From the NCBI GenBank assembly GCA_959347315.1, contig OY365813.1, forward strand, positions 16,362,589-16,426,588: DNA of 64,000 bases, given 5' to 3'. Positions 62,629 through 64,000 of the stretch are shown piece after piece. The number at the start of each line of letters is the position of its first letter. The first letter of the stretch is position 1. This DNA is from Bimastos eiseni (taxonomy: Eukaryota; Annelida; Clitellata; Crassiclitellata; Lumbricidae). The notes under the pieces were generated by a model. It saw nothing but the letters and a program-made list of their open reading frames with translations. It was not told the DNA's origin and ran no database searches. Both the position numbers and the translations under genes were made by a program.

Positions 62629-63423
62629 GTCATAGCCTTGTTTGTTTCCAAAGCAAATCTGTCACTTTTTATTGCTGTCCGATCTACATGGTCATATCGC
62701 ATAGATGTCGGTCTATATAACGCCTTAATTGGTGCCAGTTTACGCCCTACGATAATAGTACATGATAGACCTAATTATGGTCCCACGCGTCTCAAGAAGA
62801 GATCGAGGCTTGTTGTTCGAATTATGTTAGGGTAAGGCACGTACGCGATCACATCAAGACCAAAGAGACCCTCGATCGATCATATAAGGCATGTGACGCA
62901 ACATCGCAAGACAGGCGTGAGCTTGCGTGACTCTCTAGCCTCTCTAGGCCGGCCAAGGGCCGCACCAGTAGGCCTAAACTAAGAAGCAAAAAGCAGGCTG
63001 CGATTGCCAAGTGTGGCACAAATTTGGAGGGCCAATCAACTCAGTCGGTGTCCCCGTCTGGCTCCACTGTAAAGCCGCCGCTGTCCTCAGTGATCACAAA
63101 TGACTGACTGGTGTACGATGACGTTATCTTGTGCCGCTTAAGCTACCGAACATGGTAGCTACATAATGTGGACTAAATTACGAAGCATCATTCGATGGCT
63201 CGCCTAAGCCAAACTTTAAAGTCAAAAACGCCCACGCAGAAGATCAGTCCATTGAAACACAGCCTGGTGGAATGGCCCACATACTTGTACAATGCTCCAG
63301 ACGTATTATAAAGTAATGATGTATTTAATTAATCAATCAATGCTTTATTATGTACCAAAAAAACATGATAACATTTGTATTTTAGGTAACGTCTACATAA
63401 GAGATTGTACTGTCTCGTGAACC
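62629..63423. other. Non-coding stretch before the last ORF
   Basis: No exon was recognised with confidence. AATCAATCAATGCTTTATTA at about 63331 resembles a minus-oriented LINE tail. A possible splice acceptor TGTATTTTAG lies just before 63387, so the next gene may start further upstream. Confidence 0.4.
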
Positions 63424-63909
63424 ATGAGACTGGCTGACAGCGAAGTTTTCGACGATGGATCATCGTCTTTTTGGTTTTATGGTATAATAACCATGATTCA
63501 GAAAGCAAAGGCGTTTGTATACATTCGACCTGATTGTGAACTGCCAAACGGTTTGGGCCAGAGGAGTGTTTATTTCTATCTAAACAAGGTAAAGAGTCGA
63601 GTACACGAGGGAGATCGTGTCATGTTCGTACTGAGTGAAATGCGTATGGATGGGCTTACACCGTCAGCGCAACAAGTTAGGTCGAAGGTCGAAGAAAACA
63701 CCGTTGAGAGACAAACGCCGCGTGGAGACAGGCGAGAACCTAGATCCGAAGTTAGACAAAGAGCTGCCTCCTCTCACCGAAGCGTAACGCGTCTAAGTGT
63801 GCTTGACACAAAGTGGAGACTAAGCGATGCTGATATTTCACAAGGAAGTCGAGCTAGCGACAGCAGATCAGACATTGGTGACTCCGGAATTGGGGAATGG
63901 GGTGGCTAG
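63424..63909 (+). CDS. Unassigned protein, possible cold-shock-like (OB) domain
   Basis: An uninterrupted frame of 161 codons starts at ATG in a fair context (ACCATGA). Residues about 16-82 (FWFYGIITMIQKAKAFVYIR, then RSVYFYLNKV, EGDRVMFVLSE and LTPSAQQV) follow the order of strands of a cold-shock domain: GxI, F-I-P, VFFH-like, GDxVxF and A-x-x-V. The usual aromatic RNA-binding residues are only partly kept. The rest is charged and Ser/Arg-rich (QRAASSHRSVTRLS and SDSRSDIGDSGIG), probably disordered. Base composition is more balanced than the AT-rich flank, which favours coding DNA. Upstream exons are possible. It could instead be a chance frame, but its length and composition argue against that. 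Confidence 0.5.
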   Translation: MRLADSEVFDDGSSSFWFYGIITMIQKAKAFVYIRPDCELPNGLGQRSVYFYLNKVKSRVHEGDRVMFVLSEMRMDGLTPSAQQVRSKVEENTVERQTPRGDRREPRSEVRQRAASSHRSVTRLSVLDTKWRLSDADISQGSRASDSRSDIGDSGIGEWGG

Positions 63910-64000
63910 GGAAAACGATCAGCGCCAAATTCCACACTTCATGTGCAACAGACCACGAACGACAGTCGACGGTTAAACCAGAAAGAAGGTTTTATGAGTG

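Overview
The window is animal nuclear DNA. Its genes are split by introns with ordinary GT..AG borders, it carries an NK1-class homeobox gene, a lysyl oxidase, a HEATR4-like gene and a four-pass membrane protein gene, and it is rich in hAT-like and Tc1 DNA elements, non-LTR retrotransposon 3' ends, tRNA-derived SINEs and very long microsatellites. The palindromic word TAGGCCTA recurs dozens of times. Together these suggest a marine invertebrate, probably a deuterostome and perhaps an echinoderm or hemichordate. That placement is an inference; the species cannot be read from the sequence. No bacterial operon, phage or CRISPR features are present.

Layout. 159-1748: a degenerate Tc1-like transposon with arms of about 450 bp. 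2511-6333 (+): the complete catalytic domain of a lysyl oxidase-like enzyme in five exons, its 5' part lying outside or unrecognised; the last intron holds a foldback element. 6334-12149: no gene found; a SINE, a degenerate minisatellite and dispersed repeats. 12150-14853 (-): a two-exon NK1 (slouch/Nkx1) homeobox gene with an eh1 repressor motif in exon 1 and the homeodomain in exon 2. 15169-25472: mostly simple repeats plus a 3' LINE fragment. 25473-38060 (+): a three-exon gene for a 244-residue four-pass, claudin/PMP22-like protein; its second intron contains a 3.5-kb compound satellite. 38061-40900: intergenic, with a very clean hAT-type MITE. 41211-53610 (+): a 13-exon gene whose joined exons stay in phase and encode 1,161 residues of a HEAT-repeat protein resembling HEATR4, preceded by an X-box-like (RFX) motif and a YY1-like motif. 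53611-63423: transposon- and repeat-rich, with two more hAT MITEs, a LINE 3' end, a SINE and two recent tandem repeats. 63424-63909 (+): an unassigned ORF with a possible cold-shock-like segment.

The genes are functionally independent (extracellular matrix cross-linking, transcriptional repression, membrane protein, probable ciliary or sperm scaffold) and do not form a pathway. I found no convincing new biological system. The most useful results are the exon-level gene models and the base-resolved transposon insertions with target-site duplications.
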